In this document: in pieces, positions 1 to 12,103 of the stretch | How the letters are laid out: each line of letters starts with the position of its first letter | Position numbering within the stretch: the stretch's first letter is position 1 | From: Tetrastigma voinierianum | Taxonomy: Eukaryota > Streptophyta > Magnoliopsida > Vitales > Vitaceae | DNA: 64,000 nucleotides | Direction of reading: 5' to 3' | Assembly (NCBI GenBank): GCA_016808115.1 | Contig: JAEQBH010001842.1 | Location: 62,001 to 126,000, forward strand | Program-made: the position numbers and the translations under genes | Notes under the pieces: generated by a model | The model's database searches: none | What the model saw: the letters and a program-made list of their open reading frames with translations, nothing else | What the model was told of the DNA's origin: nothing

Positions 1-290
1 GGGTAAAGGCATCAAGGGTGATCGTGGGGTGGGGTTTCATAGAGGAAACAAGGAGCCGCATCTGGGACTCCGCTGCACAGACCGCGGTAATCACGAGTGC
101 CACCGCCACCGGGTATGAAAATTCACGACCGGCTCGACATGGTGGGCGTGATTCTGATCTCCAAATCCCAGAAGGTGAAGTTATGGTCTTGAAATTAATC
201 GGCGCGCAAATTGGTAGTCGAGGGTGGTGGCTAACTCAACCATGTGCAAGAAGATATTGCCAAATAGTTTCCGGCTGTTACTAATGAGTT
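1..290. other. Unassigned segment with a short open frame
   Basis: This stretch has more G and C than the DNA after it and holds an 88-codon open frame on the plus strand (18-284). I do not recognise the peptide and see no splice sites, signal peptide or family motif. It could be the edge of a gene or element that starts before the window, or chance. Confidence 0.2.
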
Positions 291-926
291 TGCTCGCGCA
301 TCTTGTTCATATATTATTTCTTATTTAGATAATTGATTAAAAACCAATCATGTTTCTTATTCAATGATTTCGTGTGTATCTTATTTCTTCACTCAGAATT
401 TTTACTTATTTTAATTCTCTATTTCATAATTTTTCGCCAGTAATAAGCCAAAGATTGGAATTCCTACGTAATCCGTAAAGGGAAATAAATGTCAAGGAGG
501 TGGCTTTAACACTTTAGCATCAATTGCTAAATCAATTAAGGTAAAACAAATCCTATAGAAAATTATTTCTTAATTGATGTATTTGTTATCAGATTGATTT
601 ACAAAAAGTTAAAAAGTATATGGACTGAAATTTCGAGGATTGATTACAATACAAACTTGTATAGGCCTCTGGATCGGGCTGAGCTCGAGGTTGCAGCCTG
701 AAGCCTGCTCATATGGAAAACGAGCCTAACGAGCTCAAGCCAAGCTTTTTTAAATCGCTTCGCTTGAGCTTGATTTGCTGCTCAAAGCTCCTACGGCTCG
801 AGCTCACTCATAAATTAACAAGCCTAGTCATCCAAAGTTTCATTACATTACACAAATTTCTAGGTAGACTATTAATGTAAGTTGTACAAGTTGTAAAAGA
901 AAAGAAACCACCGACAACAAAAAGAG
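291..926. other. AT-rich intergenic DNA with a GAGCTCG-type repeat patch
   Basis: No gene is visible. At about 660-830 the sequence is dominated by short words such as GAGCTCGAG, GAGCTCAAG and CTCGAGCTC, a pattern common in dispersed plant repeats. The rest is AT-rich and featureless. Confidence 0.4.
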
Positions 927-934
927 GTTACAAG

Positions 935-1688
935 CAAGGATCAAAATATCTAAGAAACACTGGGATATATTTCCAATTGATTTGATTTAAATATCGGAAT
1001 ATCTGGGTGGGATATTTTTACAAAATATCTGCTATTAAAATTTTTCATATTTTAATTATACAGACATGAGAAATGATTTAATCTTTAATTAAGGTAGATT
1101 AAAATCAAATGGATTAGTAATTATTAAATTAAATATGTTATATTTAATATATTATTCATATATTATTATGTTAAAGAGATATTATTTATTTGTTTTTGTT
1201 ATTATTGCAAATATTACAGAGGCCAAGGAGATTCAAATATTATATATTATAATTTTTAAATTTTTAAATGATATTATTTTTATTTCTTTTCCTTTCAAAT
1301 TAATATTTGATTTAAAAATATTATAGTTATAATGTAAAATAAAATAAAATAAAATATTATAAAGGGATTATGAACAAATAAATAATAAGACAATATAAAA
1401 AAAGTTCTCTTATATATAATAAGTGCAATCAATGACTTAGTGGTTGGAAGGTGCCACTTTTAGGCATTTTGGGTGGGTTTGAAACCTTTCAGAAGCAATT
1501 TTTTCATATTTTTGGAGCTAAGGAAAAAACAGGGAAAAAATCAAAATTTTCGGGAAAATATCGGAAAAATCAGCGATTTTTCTCCGATTTTTTTACTTCC
1601 GATTTTTCCTTCCCAAAATCGTTTCCAACCCAGAATCGAAACCGATTTTTCCCCTCGAAAACCCAATAAAAACGATTTTTAGTCCTTG
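935..1688. mobile_element. Non-autonomous hAT-type element, copy 1
   Basis: This 754-bp element is bounded by an 8-bp direct duplication GTTACAAG (927-934 and 1689-1696), the duplication size made by hAT transposases. Its left end begins CAAGGATCAAAATATC and the right end, read inward on the other strand, begins CAAGGACTAAAAATCG, giving imperfect terminal inverted repeats. The inside is AT-rich, with many ATATCGG and CGATTTTT words, and has no transposase. The same end sequence and ATATCGG words recur in 15885-16714 and at the end of the hAT element that begins at 61512, so the three are related. The boundaries are well supported; the hAT label follows from duplication size and the link to a recognisable hAT transposase. 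Confidence 0.82.
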
Positions 1689-1696
1689 GTTACAAG

Positions 1697-2015
1697 ACCT
1701 TAATTTGTTATCCATATTGGCTTTGATTCAATTCTTTTTCCTCTTTTTTTTTTCTTCTTCAAAATATCCTCTTTTTGTCTTCAAAAATAGAAAATAAATC
1801 AAATATAATTAAATTAATTAGAAATTTAAATATTTCAAACGCATGGCATTTTTTAATTTCATTTAAACATACAAAATAAATATGCATGTGAATCCGTCAG
1901 AATTAAAGTGTTTCCAAATTGAATGACTCGTAAAATCAAACTTTTAATCGAGCTATGTAGACTCACTGGTTCTCTTGACAATTCCCCAAAATCAAAGTGG
2001 AAACGTACAAATGGA
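1697..2015. other. AT-rich stretch without recognisable genes
   Basis: Low-complexity T-rich sequence lies near 1735-1775. A 119-codon open frame on the minus strand (1859-2218) overlaps the neighbouring repeat and shows no recognisable domain, so I do not call it a gene. Confidence 0.35.
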
Positions 2016-5000
2016 AATCTTGTAGGAATTAATTGTTGAAGAACAAGTGTTAGATTTCCTAACGAATGAATGAAATAACACGATGTTGAAATATAAAGTT
2101 TGAAGAACCAGAACTTAACGTTTAATTTGCCATAAACATCGGATTTCACCGTGAGTTTTTTTCTCGAATTATTAGAGTGAAAATATTGTATTTCACTAAT
2201 AGCCGAATGAAATAACACTACTGGAAATTTGCCAAAATCGGTTAAACTAGAAATAGTATTGTCGAAATTGATGATTGCCGAAAGCCATTAAAAGCTTGAT
2301 TTGTCAAAGCTTCGCTGAAAGCTAAGATTTGTCAAGCAATTAATGGTACCGATTTGTCGAGTCATGGATTGGTTTGATTGATTGATTAGTTGTCTGGCTA
2401 TCTCTTGCTTCATCCTTCTATGCTTCTTTTACAGACGTAAAAAACTTGTTGTCTAAGTCTCTATTTCTCCACTATTCACTTTCTAAATAACTGCACATGT
2501 CTTCTATTAAGAAAACTTGTTCCTCAAGAACTGTTCCACGTCTCCATTGTGGAGTCTTGATGTAACACCCCAAATTATACCCTGACGGTTTTATAAAATG
2601 TTAAAGATATAATAAAAGTAAATGTATATTTTTTTCGGAATAAAATAATGCTAAAAATAAAATAAGCAAAACTCGAAATTAATATAAAAGTCAAGGGTAA
2701 ATTGGTAAATTGCCAATTAAGGACCCAAATTACATAAGAAGAAAATATTGTATGTTAAAGTAAGAAATTGAATAAGTTGGAATGGCAAATAGATGAGAAA
2801 GGGAGGACCAAATAGCAAAAATGGAATTTGATGTCAAAAATTAGATAAGGCCAAATACGGCTTTATCTTAGTTAATCTAAAATATCCCATTTTGGTGGCT
2901 TTTACGTAGTAGGAAGAGAGAAGAGAAGAAGAGAGAAAGAGAGAAAGAGAGAAAAGAAGAAGATAAGAAGGAGGAGAAGAATAGAAGAAAAGAAGTTCAA
3001 GGAGAAGAAATCAAGTACGGATATGTAAGGAATTTTGGCATGAATTTCAGGTATGGAATTTGTATGGAACTTGTTAGAATTTTTGTATGGATACTTGTTT
3101 GGAGGTTTGAATACCAGGTGTAATCATTGCTTAATGGTCGTTTCGGTTTTACGCGTCCTCAAATGGAGGAAAAATTATAGAGAAAATGCCGGGTTTTGTG
3201 GAGATGTCGTCGCTTTTAACCCATGTTTTTGTTTTGACCATAACTTTGTCATCACTTATTCAAATTGAGTGATTCAAAATTTTGAATAAGCTAGACTTCT
3301 AGGAAAACAACCTCGAACAAGTGTATCCAAAATCAGATCTCATTGCACCTGCAAATTGCCAAAGGAGCCTGTTGGGTCAATTTCGTTCAATTCGATACGC
3401 TCAGTTTCTAATAGTTTTATGATTTAGGCCATAATTTGAGTTTCACTCATCCAAATTGAGTGATTTAAATTTTTGTACAAACTAGACATATGGGAGAACA
3501 ACTTTCATGAAGAAATTATGGTCAAATTATGCCTCTATCATTCCCATAAAATTTTCAAATATAGGACACACCTGGACTCGTTCCCTGGAACTATCCAAGA
3601 GCAAAGCCTCCAATGTTTGCACTACATCTCCAAATTAAAAGTCCAAATTACATGACAGTTGAAACTATAAGAACCCTAAGATTTAGGGGTATATTGTTAG
3701 GAAGATCACTTTCTAACAATCTCGCGATAGGTCAAACTATAATCGAAACGGGACTTTGGAACCGCCTCGAACTATTCAGTAAAATTGGTTATGGAACCGA
3801 AATCAGATAAAGGCTATATAAATGTATCATTATATGAAATAATGCATCATAAGAATATGATCATGATAACATGTTATAAAGCTAAAGAGAATACACGATA
3901 TTTGAAGAGTATGAAAAAGTACAAGAAATGCTTATAAGAGAATATTTGATAATGAATATCTTATACATGTTACGATATTTAGATGTCTCATATATGAGAT
4001 ATCTTTTATGATACCCGAAATATTTGTTAAAAAACATAATAAAATCCTGGATTGCCCGCTACGAATCGAATAGTTTGATAGGTAAGCATGCCTATAGAAA
4101 TACAAATAAGCATAAAGATACACTTTTATGATATCGAGGCCTGTCAGGTCGATGACATATCCGCTCGATCATTATAACGACATCAAGCTTGAATATACAT
4201 AGAGATCATTGTCTCAGAACATAAGACTGGGGTACATACTACGCTCTTCCCCAGATCCATTCTGGCGATGCAGCACGAAACATAAAGCAAATGACAAGTA
4301 TACGCAATGAGATGTATATGATATATGACATGAGAAGCATAACACCGCTTACGTGACGATAGACGCATAAGAACAAGAAGCAAAGTGTAAGATGACACTA
4401 AAAGTATATGAAATATGATAAGAAATGAAACATGTTATGAAAAATAGATATGAAAAATCGATAAGTATATGTAAATGTTATATCGGTCATAAGTATATGC
4501 ATAACGTACAGATACTTATCATTATTGTGGGTCGCCCACGAGTATTATTCTTACTAAGCTATGTTTAGTACGAAAGTGTTTCATCCGCAGTACGTAAGAG
4601 AAACCAGAGGACAGACAATCCGCGATCGCCATCAAAGTCAACACATCACTAGAAATCTACCAAGACCATTTGTCTAATGTATATATATTTGTTTCTTTCA
4701 GAAGTACGTAAATATTGTAAATGTTAAACACTTCCATATATGGAGCTTGTATATATTTTGTAATCTGTTGCTATAGAATTGTAGTACAAGTTAAATGTTT
4801 AACACAGGTGAATGAACAAGTTTAAAGTTTATAAGTTTATAGTAAACAAGAAAAAATTTAAAATGACCCTGCTTGACACCGGGTGCCGAGTCGTAGCGGC
4901 CAACATCAACCCTCAAGAATTCTGACGCCCATCATGGAGACTTATTCCCCCAAGAATATTCCACATCAAGACATAACCGCCATTTCTACCACCTCTCGGA

Positions 5001-5115
5001 GCAATGCTTTGTTTCGACTTCCAAAATTTTAAAAATTCATAAATATCTCGACTTCTTCAATGAATGGTCAGATCTAGACCTGTCACTTGATCTTTATTCA
5101 CGGGGCTCGGGCTTA
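2016..5115 (+). repeat. Dispersed repeat, copy 1, split by an LTR insertion
   Basis: Two blocks, 2016-2560 and about 4905-5115, align in order with one uninterrupted block at about 17360-18125. Shared landmarks include GTGTTAGATTTCCTAA, TGAAATAACACGATG, CTCTTGCTTCATCCTTCT and ATTTTAAAAATTCATAAATA. In this copy the two halves are separated by the LTR at 2561-4904. A TATA-like word near the middle (TTTTACAGACGT here, TTTTTATAGACGT in the other copy) suggests the repeat may itself be an old LTR on the plus strand. The two copies are clearly diverged. Confidence 0.6.
2561..4904 (+). mobile_element. Solo LTR of a Ty3/gypsy (chromovirus-like) element
   Basis: The block starts TGTAACACCCCAAATT, the typical start of many plant chromovirus LTRs, and interrupts an older repeat. 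It contains a purine-rich tract (about 2915-3010) and shares its layout with the LTR at 55341-60873: the early word CAAGGGTAAATTGGT, the GA-rich tract, ATGGAATTTGTATGGAAC, and a block near the end carrying TATATGTAAATG-like words. No coding domain is inside, hence solo LTR. The end is placed near the CAACA at about 4904 by comparison with the uninterrupted repeat at 17.9 kb. I found no clean 5-bp target duplication, so the right border is approximate. Confidence 0.6.
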
Positions 5116-6020
5116 GCCCCAATCATTACTAAAGATCGCTTCAAAATTTCCACCAGTGCAAACACTGTCGTATACATTATGGCCCATGGGCCATATTGTA
5201 TGTATTAAAGCCCTAAAAATATTATTTTGGTCTTATTTCCAACGATGAAACCCAAAGTCCAACTTTCAACCCATGATGTGGAGTTCCAACGGAAAAAATG
5301 AGCCAAGTCGGATCGAATAAAGAAGCAATTATTAATTCCCTAAGAAAAAGTTCCCGTCATTATCAAGTTTAAACTTCCAACTTTTGTTCTTCCTACACCA
5401 AAGGATATTATTCTTCCAAAGAAAAACCATCCAACTTCTCCTCTAAGCAACTTAGAATTTTCTTCTTTCCTTCTCAAAAAGAATTTATTTTCTCTTTCTA
5501 AAACAACCCCCATGTGTTTGGAAAAATGAGACTTTTTTACTTTACCTTTTTTATCTTCTTCTTCCTCCCTCCAAGCTGTCACCACCACTAGCATCGCTGT
5601 GTCACCGGGCCATCAAGAACTCGCCGCCCCTCGCGACGCCGCCCAAGGAAGCCACACGACAATACACCACGGCACCATTGTTGCCAAATGGCAAAATTGT
5701 CGCGATTGTTCATCGATCACCTCGCCACACGAGCCGCCATCGATTTCACGCCTCCGCTTGGCATTACTACTCCAACAATGACTGAGTCATTCGATCGTCG
5801 ATGTCATTTCAAGGATTTGAATCTCTTCAATCTCTCGATGTAAAGTTCGCTCACCACCATTCAAGGAAAAGAATGAGTTGTCTCTAGTAAGATCAAATAT
5901 TTCCTACTTTCCATGATAATGATTTTCTAATTTCGAATTTCTTCTTAAAGAAACTTGTTTTGGATGATTTTCAAGATTTCTTAGCTTTCTTTGATGCCTA
6001 AAAATTGAAACTTTTCCTTA
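5116..6020. other. Unassigned sequence, T/C-rich leader-like part
   Basis: No gene is recognised. From 5390 to 5575 the plus strand is rich in TTCTTC and CTCC words, followed by a short GC-rich patch (5600-5770). This resembles an untranslated leader or LTR of an old element, but no partner copy was found in the window. It is probably part of the region into which the LTR at 6026 inserted. Confidence 0.3.
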
Positions 6021-6025
6021 ATGTT

Positions 6026-8140
6026 TGTGACGCCCCAAACCCGAGGTGTCCGCTGGATCACCCACAACCCGCTAAAATTCCATGGTCTCAGGTTACATGA
6101 CACACACAGCTGGAGTAAAATGGCTGGCATGGGCCCATACATCCATACTCATAAAATAATAATCAACTATATTCTCATAGTTTCCATGATTGTTCTACAA
6201 AAAGATTTAAACATATTTACAAATATTTACTCAAAGCCACATTTCGGCTTTCTTCTCAAAAGCTACTCCTACCGAAAGTGTCGCCTCTCCGGATAGTCTC
6301 TGCATTCAAAGGGGGGTCCTTACAATCCAAGTAGCAAAGCCCAAGAGAAAGTTTTCCACATGGTTACTTCCCCACCTAAAATGTATTACTTGAACGGCAT
6401 ATATAAATAACTCAACTACATTCCATACAATTATTTTTACTATTATACTTTAAATGTTTTGGCATCAGCGGCGATGCAACCCCTCATGCTCACGACCGAG
6501 TCCCAATCGACTTCTCACACCCGGAATGCCAAGCTGAATAAACTAGTCACACAATTCCATTCAAACCATTGAAACCCCCTCCACCTTAATTATCAAATTC
6601 CTTCTTTTTCCTTATTTTGTGGGCCACGGATTTCCTCGGGTTTGACACCGCAGGACGCGCGCCTTCAACATTTTCACGAACTTACATCGCCGATTCACGT
6701 CTAACCGCGAATAATATCGACTTTCACCCGGGGGGGCTCCACCCCAACTTACTCCGCCCCAAAACATGTAATTTATCATTTCGATCATTCTTACACACCG
6801 TGAATCTCTACCTGACTTTGTCCCATTTTTCCCCTAGAGTTCACGGACCCATTCACCAATGCTCTAATAAACCTTACCTCGCACCCATACCCGACCCGAC
6901 GCTGACAGCGACTGCAAGGTGATATGTAATGCATGATGCCAATGCATTTTCCTCATGTTACATGCATGAATGAGCACTACATGAAACATTTACACACCAT
7001 GGACAATTATAATTTATACATATAATCTACCTCCATGCAAATCATATTAATACATCAAATAGCATGCATCAATATCATATTTCCACACACTACATGTTAT
7101 TCAAGCAAGCACTAACACACAACTGGGTCACCAACTTGGAACCATTCAACAGGGTACCTCACGGCCCCTTCGCAAACATGAAACGATCGGTTCCAATCAT
7201 CACATCACATCAAAACAACCACGACACCTAAATTGGCTGTTTTTAGTTCAACCCTAACTCCCACTTGCCAGGATCACGCTAAAACCTAGCTACGAATTCA
7301 TATCCTTTAATTCCAAAGCATGGAATTAATTCACGTGGCCTCCCGTAAGCAACCCTACTCAATATAAAGCCTTTGTGCTGGGTGGCAAACCAAGAGAAAA
7401 CATCCTACTTCGAGTCTGGTTTAAATCCAGAACCCGTTCAAAGGCCCACACGCATCCCACGCATGCACCAACTTTAGTACTGAATCGTCGACCGATCGCC
7501 GAACCGAAAATCCTCCTTCCGTTTCCTCCTTTCTCCTTTTCCCTCCCTTTCTCTCTACGCACTCTTTTTCTCGCTCCTTCTTTCCTTTCTTTCTTCCGTT
7601 TTTCTTTTCCTTTTTTCTATTTCTCATCTCACATCTCTTTCACTTTCTCTCTTCATTTTCTCTTCCTTTGTCATTCTCTTCCCATTTTGATGAGCATTGA
7701 CCGGTGAGTGGGCTGCAGCGAGTGCAATTTCCCTCCTCATTTCCTAAGCTCTGCGCATGCCATCAATTTTCCATCTTTATTCCTTATTTCTTTATTTCCT
7801 TATTATGACATTTCTCCATCAACCACATGGCTTCATGTGAGCCATAGATCTATTTCCCACACATGCTAATCGCGAGCCTTTCCCCAGGCCAAGTGTCACT
7901 CTCATGGTGCCATGTGGCATCCCCTAACCTTGCGTGTCATCCGACACCCCACGCCCTCGAAACACTAAACCTCGACCACCCCGGGAATCCAACGAAATTC
8001 GACGTGGTAGCTAAATTCTCGCGAGACGATTTCAACTGGTAGTTCAAGCCATTATCCGAGATCTAGAAAAATTCCGTATTTTAAACCGAAATTACCATTT
8101 TACCCTTTATCCAAAATCATGGATTTTCTGGGGTTTCACA
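6026..8140 (-). mobile_element. Solo LTR, chromovirus-like, reverse orientation
   Basis: A 2115-bp block runs from TGTGACGCCCC to GGGGTTTCACA and is flanked by a perfect 5-bp duplication ATGTT (6021-6025 and 8141-8145). That is the signature of an LTR retrotransposon insertion reduced to one LTR by recombination. Read on the minus strand it begins TGTGAAACCCCAG, has a purine-rich tract (complement of 7520-7690) and resembles the plus-strand LTRs in this window, so I place it on the minus strand. The block at 56916-58441 is a second copy of the same family: both share GTGCCATGTGGCAT, GTGTCATCCGACACCCC and CGAAATTACCATTTTA. No coding domain is present. Confidence 0.85.
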
Positions 8141-8189
8141 ATGTTTGTTCGAAACTTTTTCTGAGTGTAGATTTTTTTGAAGAATCATC

Positions 8190-8890
8190 TTGAATGCATT
8201 CTTGACAAATTCTTTGAAGCTTTCAGCTTGTTTCTAACCTTTTTCGAGGTGTATATTTTGAAAATAATTATGAGTACACACTTCGAAAAAATTCATTGAA
8301 TCTTTTAGGCTTATTACGAAAATTTTCTTAGGTGCAAACTCTAAAAAGAGTCTAAAATACACCTTTGAAAATTTTATTTGAAGCCGTTTGGCTATTCCAA
8401 ACCTTTTTCAAGGTGTATATTTTGAAAATAATCATGAGTATACCCTTAGAAAAAATTCTCTTAAGTTGTTCGACTTATTATGAAAATTTTCTTAGGTGTA
8501 GTAAAAAATACACCTTCGAAAAAATTCTTTGAAGTCGCTTAACTGTTTCGAACACTTCTCAAGGTGTGTGGTTTGAAAATAATCATGAGTACACCCTTTG
8601 AAAAAAAATCATTTAAGCTTTTCGACTTATTACAATTATTTTCTTAGGTGCAGACTCTAATAGAGTCGAGATTACACCTTCGAAAAAATTTCTTAGAAGT
8701 CGTTTGGTTATTCCGTACCTTTTCTAAGGTGTATATTTTGAAAATAATCATGAGTATACCCTTCAAAAAAATTCATTGAAGTTATTCAACTTATTATGAA
8801 AATTTTCTTAGGTGCAGACTCTGAAAAGAGTCATGAATACACCTTTGAAAAAATTCTTGAAGTCGTTTGGTTATTCCGAAAATTTTATTG
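8190..8890. repeat. Tandem array, unit about 163 bp, 4+ copies
   Basis: The landmark GGTGTATATTTTGAAAATAA recurs with small changes near 8250, 8413, 8565 and 8729, a spacing near 160 bp. Each unit also carries GAAAATTTTCTTAGGTGCA and TTTGAAGTCGTTTGG-like words. The copies differ by substitutions and short indels, so the array is not recent. It lies on the downstream side of the minus-strand Tat-clade element. Confidence 0.8.
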
Positions 8891-9399
8891 AGTGCATGTT
8901 GAATGATTTTCGACAACCTCGAGTTGAGTGACCTTTCACTTGAATCCTGATCTTTTCTTGCGTATCAGAGATAAGGTACTTCTTTTCAAATAACTTCGCT
9001 TGTATATCGAGGAAACGACTTAAAGGGTAAATTTCATGTCGATAGACTTCGCAGCTTGTCGAACATTTCTCACTTTCAGAATTTTAGATTTAAACCTTTG
9101 TCATGAGTGTAACTTTCTTGTGTTTGTTTTCTCATAAGCTTCTTGTGCTTGTTCAATGGCTTCCAACCCGATCTCATCTTCATCGGTGCTCATTTTTCCT
9201 TGATTTGTGATTTTGTACTTCATAGTATATGATCACTAGTAATTGTCTTGAGGCTATTATCTCTCTTTCTTACCATTGCTAGGTGGCCATCGACCTACCA
9301 TTTTTTCTTGGTGGAAGAAGGAGAATTGAATGTCTTCTTGAGATATACTTGATTTGTTGTTGGAGACACATTGAGCACGACACTGCACAGACACGCTAC
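8891..9399. other. Spacer between tandem arrays
   Basis: No gene or repeat family is recognised. It continues the T-rich style of the preceding array and is most simply read as untranslated sequence of the Tat-clade element. Confidence 0.3.
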
Positions 9400-9795
9400 A
9401 ATCATGACATTGCATTAGTGGATCAAGGTGGCATTAGGCCTACCTTTTGATGTGTGTTGATTATTGGATTGCCTGTGGAAAAATCACTAAACACTAGCAC
9501 ATGTATACTATAGTCATGACATTGCATTAGTGGATCAAGGTGGCACTAGGCCTACCTTTTGATGTGTATGAATTGCGAAAAAATCACTGACTCCAACAAA
9601 CGTATACTATAGCCATGGCATTGCATTAGTGGATCAAGGTGGCATCTAGGCCTACCTTTTGATGTGTGTTGATGTGTGTATGAATTACGTAAATATCACT
9701 CAACACCAGCACACGTACATAACAACCATGACAATGTATTAGTGGATTAAGGCAGCATCCAGGCCTACCTTTTGATGTGGTTGATGTTTGTGGAA
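9400..9795. repeat. Tandem array, unit about 100-113 bp, 4 copies
   Basis: The phrase ATTGCATTAGTGGATCAAGG, followed by GGCCTACCTTTTGATGTG, repeats from 9403, 9515, 9614 and (degenerate) 9727, so spacings are 112, 99 and 113 bp. The unit is unrelated to the 163-bp unit beside it. Confidence 0.8.
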
Positions 9796-9884
9796 AGATG
9801 ATGTAACTCTATTTTTTTATTCAAAAGTGGTCTTTGGACCTACTTTATTTGAGAATATATACTGCGTATATCAGGTACAGGTAC

Positions 9885-10170
9885 AACATTAGAGAGATCC
9901 TAAAAACAATGGCTACAAAACCTAATGATATATTGAATACAGGTATGTTGTTGCACAAATTTATACATTTGAGAAACAGTGGCTAAAAAGCCTACTAGAT
10001 ATGTGTTTATCCAAAATAGAGAACAAAGAACCATACTAGATAAACTTTGAATGCTTGAGAAACAATGGCTACAAAGCCTACTTTTCTCCAAAACATAGAA
10101 TATAACAAGATTATGTTGAGAACTTAATGCTCGAAATAAGGGCTAAAATACTACTTATTCCAAAACATAT
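9885..10170. repeat. Degenerate tandem repeat, about 3 units
   Basis: The words AACAATGGCTACAAA(A/G)CCTA recur at about 9905, 9975 (AACAGTGGCTAAAAAGCCTA), 10060 and, weakly, 10130, each followed by a CCAAAA(C/T)ATAGAA-like tail. This is a third, independent tandem arrangement downstream of the integrase of the minus-strand Tat-clade element. Confidence 0.55.
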
Positions 10171-10229
10171 AACATTCTCCAAACATTACACTTTAGCTGC
10201 AGCTGAATCACTTAATTCTTTTTGGGAAT

Positions 10230-11359
10230 TTTTACACTTCCACACATGGTGCGAAGTACTTCTTCAAATATTTCCTATCGTGAATCTTCAGGACTCTCCT
10301 TGTAGGTTTGCTAACCAATATGCGTTTCTAGGTAGTACTTAATGCACCTTGAAAGGTCCCTCCTAATTGGGAGACTATTTACCAAATTCTTTGTCTTTGG
10401 AACCAACTGGTAGAATAATCTTCCAAACAAAGCTTTCTATTTCAAAGCTTTTCTTCTTGATTATCTTGTTATAAGTCCAAGCCACTTTGTTTTTCTGAAT
10501 CAACATGTAGTTGAAGGCTTGTATTCTTTTATCATCTTCTGATTCGAGTTCCATCATCATGGTCTCACTATACTCTTGAGGAGTATGTCATTTTGTCTGA
10601 AACTCTAGAGAATACACCCATCAAGTTTCCATTGGGAGCACTGCATTTTGTTCATAGGTCAGAGAAAAAGAATTTACCCCTATAGAGCTCCTTTTGGATG
10701 TTTTATATGCCCACAATGTTTCGAGCAAAACTCGTACAATCTCCTGGATTCTCCTCTGAAGATTTTCTCCATACCCTATCAACACTTTGTTGATACTTTT
10801 ATTTGTCCATTGGCCTGGACATAAAAAGGAGTTGATTTGATAAGTTGTATTCATAATCCACAACAAAATAATTCATTTCTTCCCCAGTGAACATTATTCC
10901 TTGATCAGTAGTGATAGACTGGGGAATCCCAAACCTATGAATAATCTGCTTCTTGATTAACTGAATCACATCCTTATGTTCTGCTTTCTTCAATGGTACT
11001 GCCTCCACCCGCTTAGTGAAATAGTATGTTGCACCTAGGATGAAACTATGCCCCTTTGATGATGTTGGATGAATCTTTCCAATTAGATCCATGGCCCATC
11101 CTCTGAATGGCCATGGCTTTACTATTGAATGGAATTCAATAGTAGGAATCCTTTGTATGCTTCCATATTTTTGGCACTATCATTAACCTTTGGAGTAAGT
11201 GATGCATTCTTTTATAATGATTAGCCAAAAATAGTCGTGTCTTCTAATTAACCATCGCATCTTTACTCCAGATTGATGGGCCCCACAAACTCCTTCATGA
11301 ACTTGCTTCATAACTTCCATGTTGTCTTGGAAAGATAACTTAAGCAATAACCCATTAAA
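10230..11359 (-). pseudogene. Integrase remnant of the minus-strand Tat-clade element
   Basis: This is the DNA-joining enzyme of the retrotransposon. On the minus strand, in order, I see part of the HHCC zinc-binding region (around 11280-11330, reading HEGVCGAHQSG), the catalytic core (11092-10799, with FTKRVEAVPLKKAEHK and HRFGIPQSITTDQG, the latter carrying the second catalytic Asp), and the C-terminal part (about 10560-10240, with WEGPF, the start of a GPY/F-like module). The frame is interrupted between the core pieces near 10800-10870 and by stops in the C-terminal part, so no integrase can be made. It directly follows the extra RNase H, as expected in this clade. Confidence 0.85.
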
Positions 11360-12103
11360 TCATTTTCTATATAGCCCTCCTTCTAGTATAATAAGATTAT
11401 GAGATTGAGCCTTCGTTCTGTGGGGAACCGTCTTGTTTAGATTCTCTAAATATTCTGTGAACTCTGTTCTCCAATCTCCAACAATATTCATGTCATTGTT
11501 GAAGATGTCTAGGTCGATCCCCCTTTCAAAAATTGAAGGGTGATTCTTCTTCTCTATCATGATGAGCTTATTGATCAAATTTTCACCCATTTTTACACCA
11601 GAGGCTATTTGAGCAAGCTCATCAGGCTCCCAATTTGATTCCCTAAGCACATGTTCAAATTTCACATTGTCAAAGAAGTCTAACAATTGAATGGCAACAA
11701 TAAAGTAAGGTGTTAATAGCCAGTTGTTGCACTTATACTCCCCTGTTAATTGTCGAAATACCAATTGAGAATCTCCAATGACTCGAACATCTTTTGCCCC
11801 AAGGTTCAGCATGATCTCTAAGCCAATCGCCAAGGCTTCATACTTGGCCTGATTTTCAGTGCATCCATAGGCCAAATTGAAAAACAATGTAGTCTTTACT
11901 CCTCTTGGTGAGATAATCACTATTCCTTCACCAATTGAATTTTCTGTGCTTGAACCATCAAAGTTGAGGATCCAAGGTTCCTTTTTGCTCCATATATATC
12001 CCAACTCCACAAATTGCTTTGTCCCAATCTCTAAGGAAGGATGATCAACTAGGAAATCTGTCAGTGCTTGTCCCTTGACTAATTTCTTTGGAAAATAAAC
12101 CAA
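11360..12103 (-). pseudogene. Extra (Tat-type) RNase H domain and integrase N-terminal linker
   Basis: A 247-codon open stretch encodes the second RNase H of a Tat-clade polyprotein, which degrades the RNA of RNA-DNA hybrids during reverse transcription. Residues about 44-165 show the fold markers: Asp49 in NFDGSST, Glu89 in NQAKYEAL, Asp111 in VIGDSQLV and Asp161 in NWEPDELA, matching the usual acidic catalytic set. Residues 190-247 form the linker leading to integrase. It is the longest undamaged piece of this element, but it begins inside the polyprotein, so its first Met is not a true start, and the surrounding pol is broken. Confidence 0.85.

Noticed and set aside
7375..7707. 110-codon open frame
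   Set aside because: It is produced by a C/T-rich tract within a solo LTR and is low complexity.
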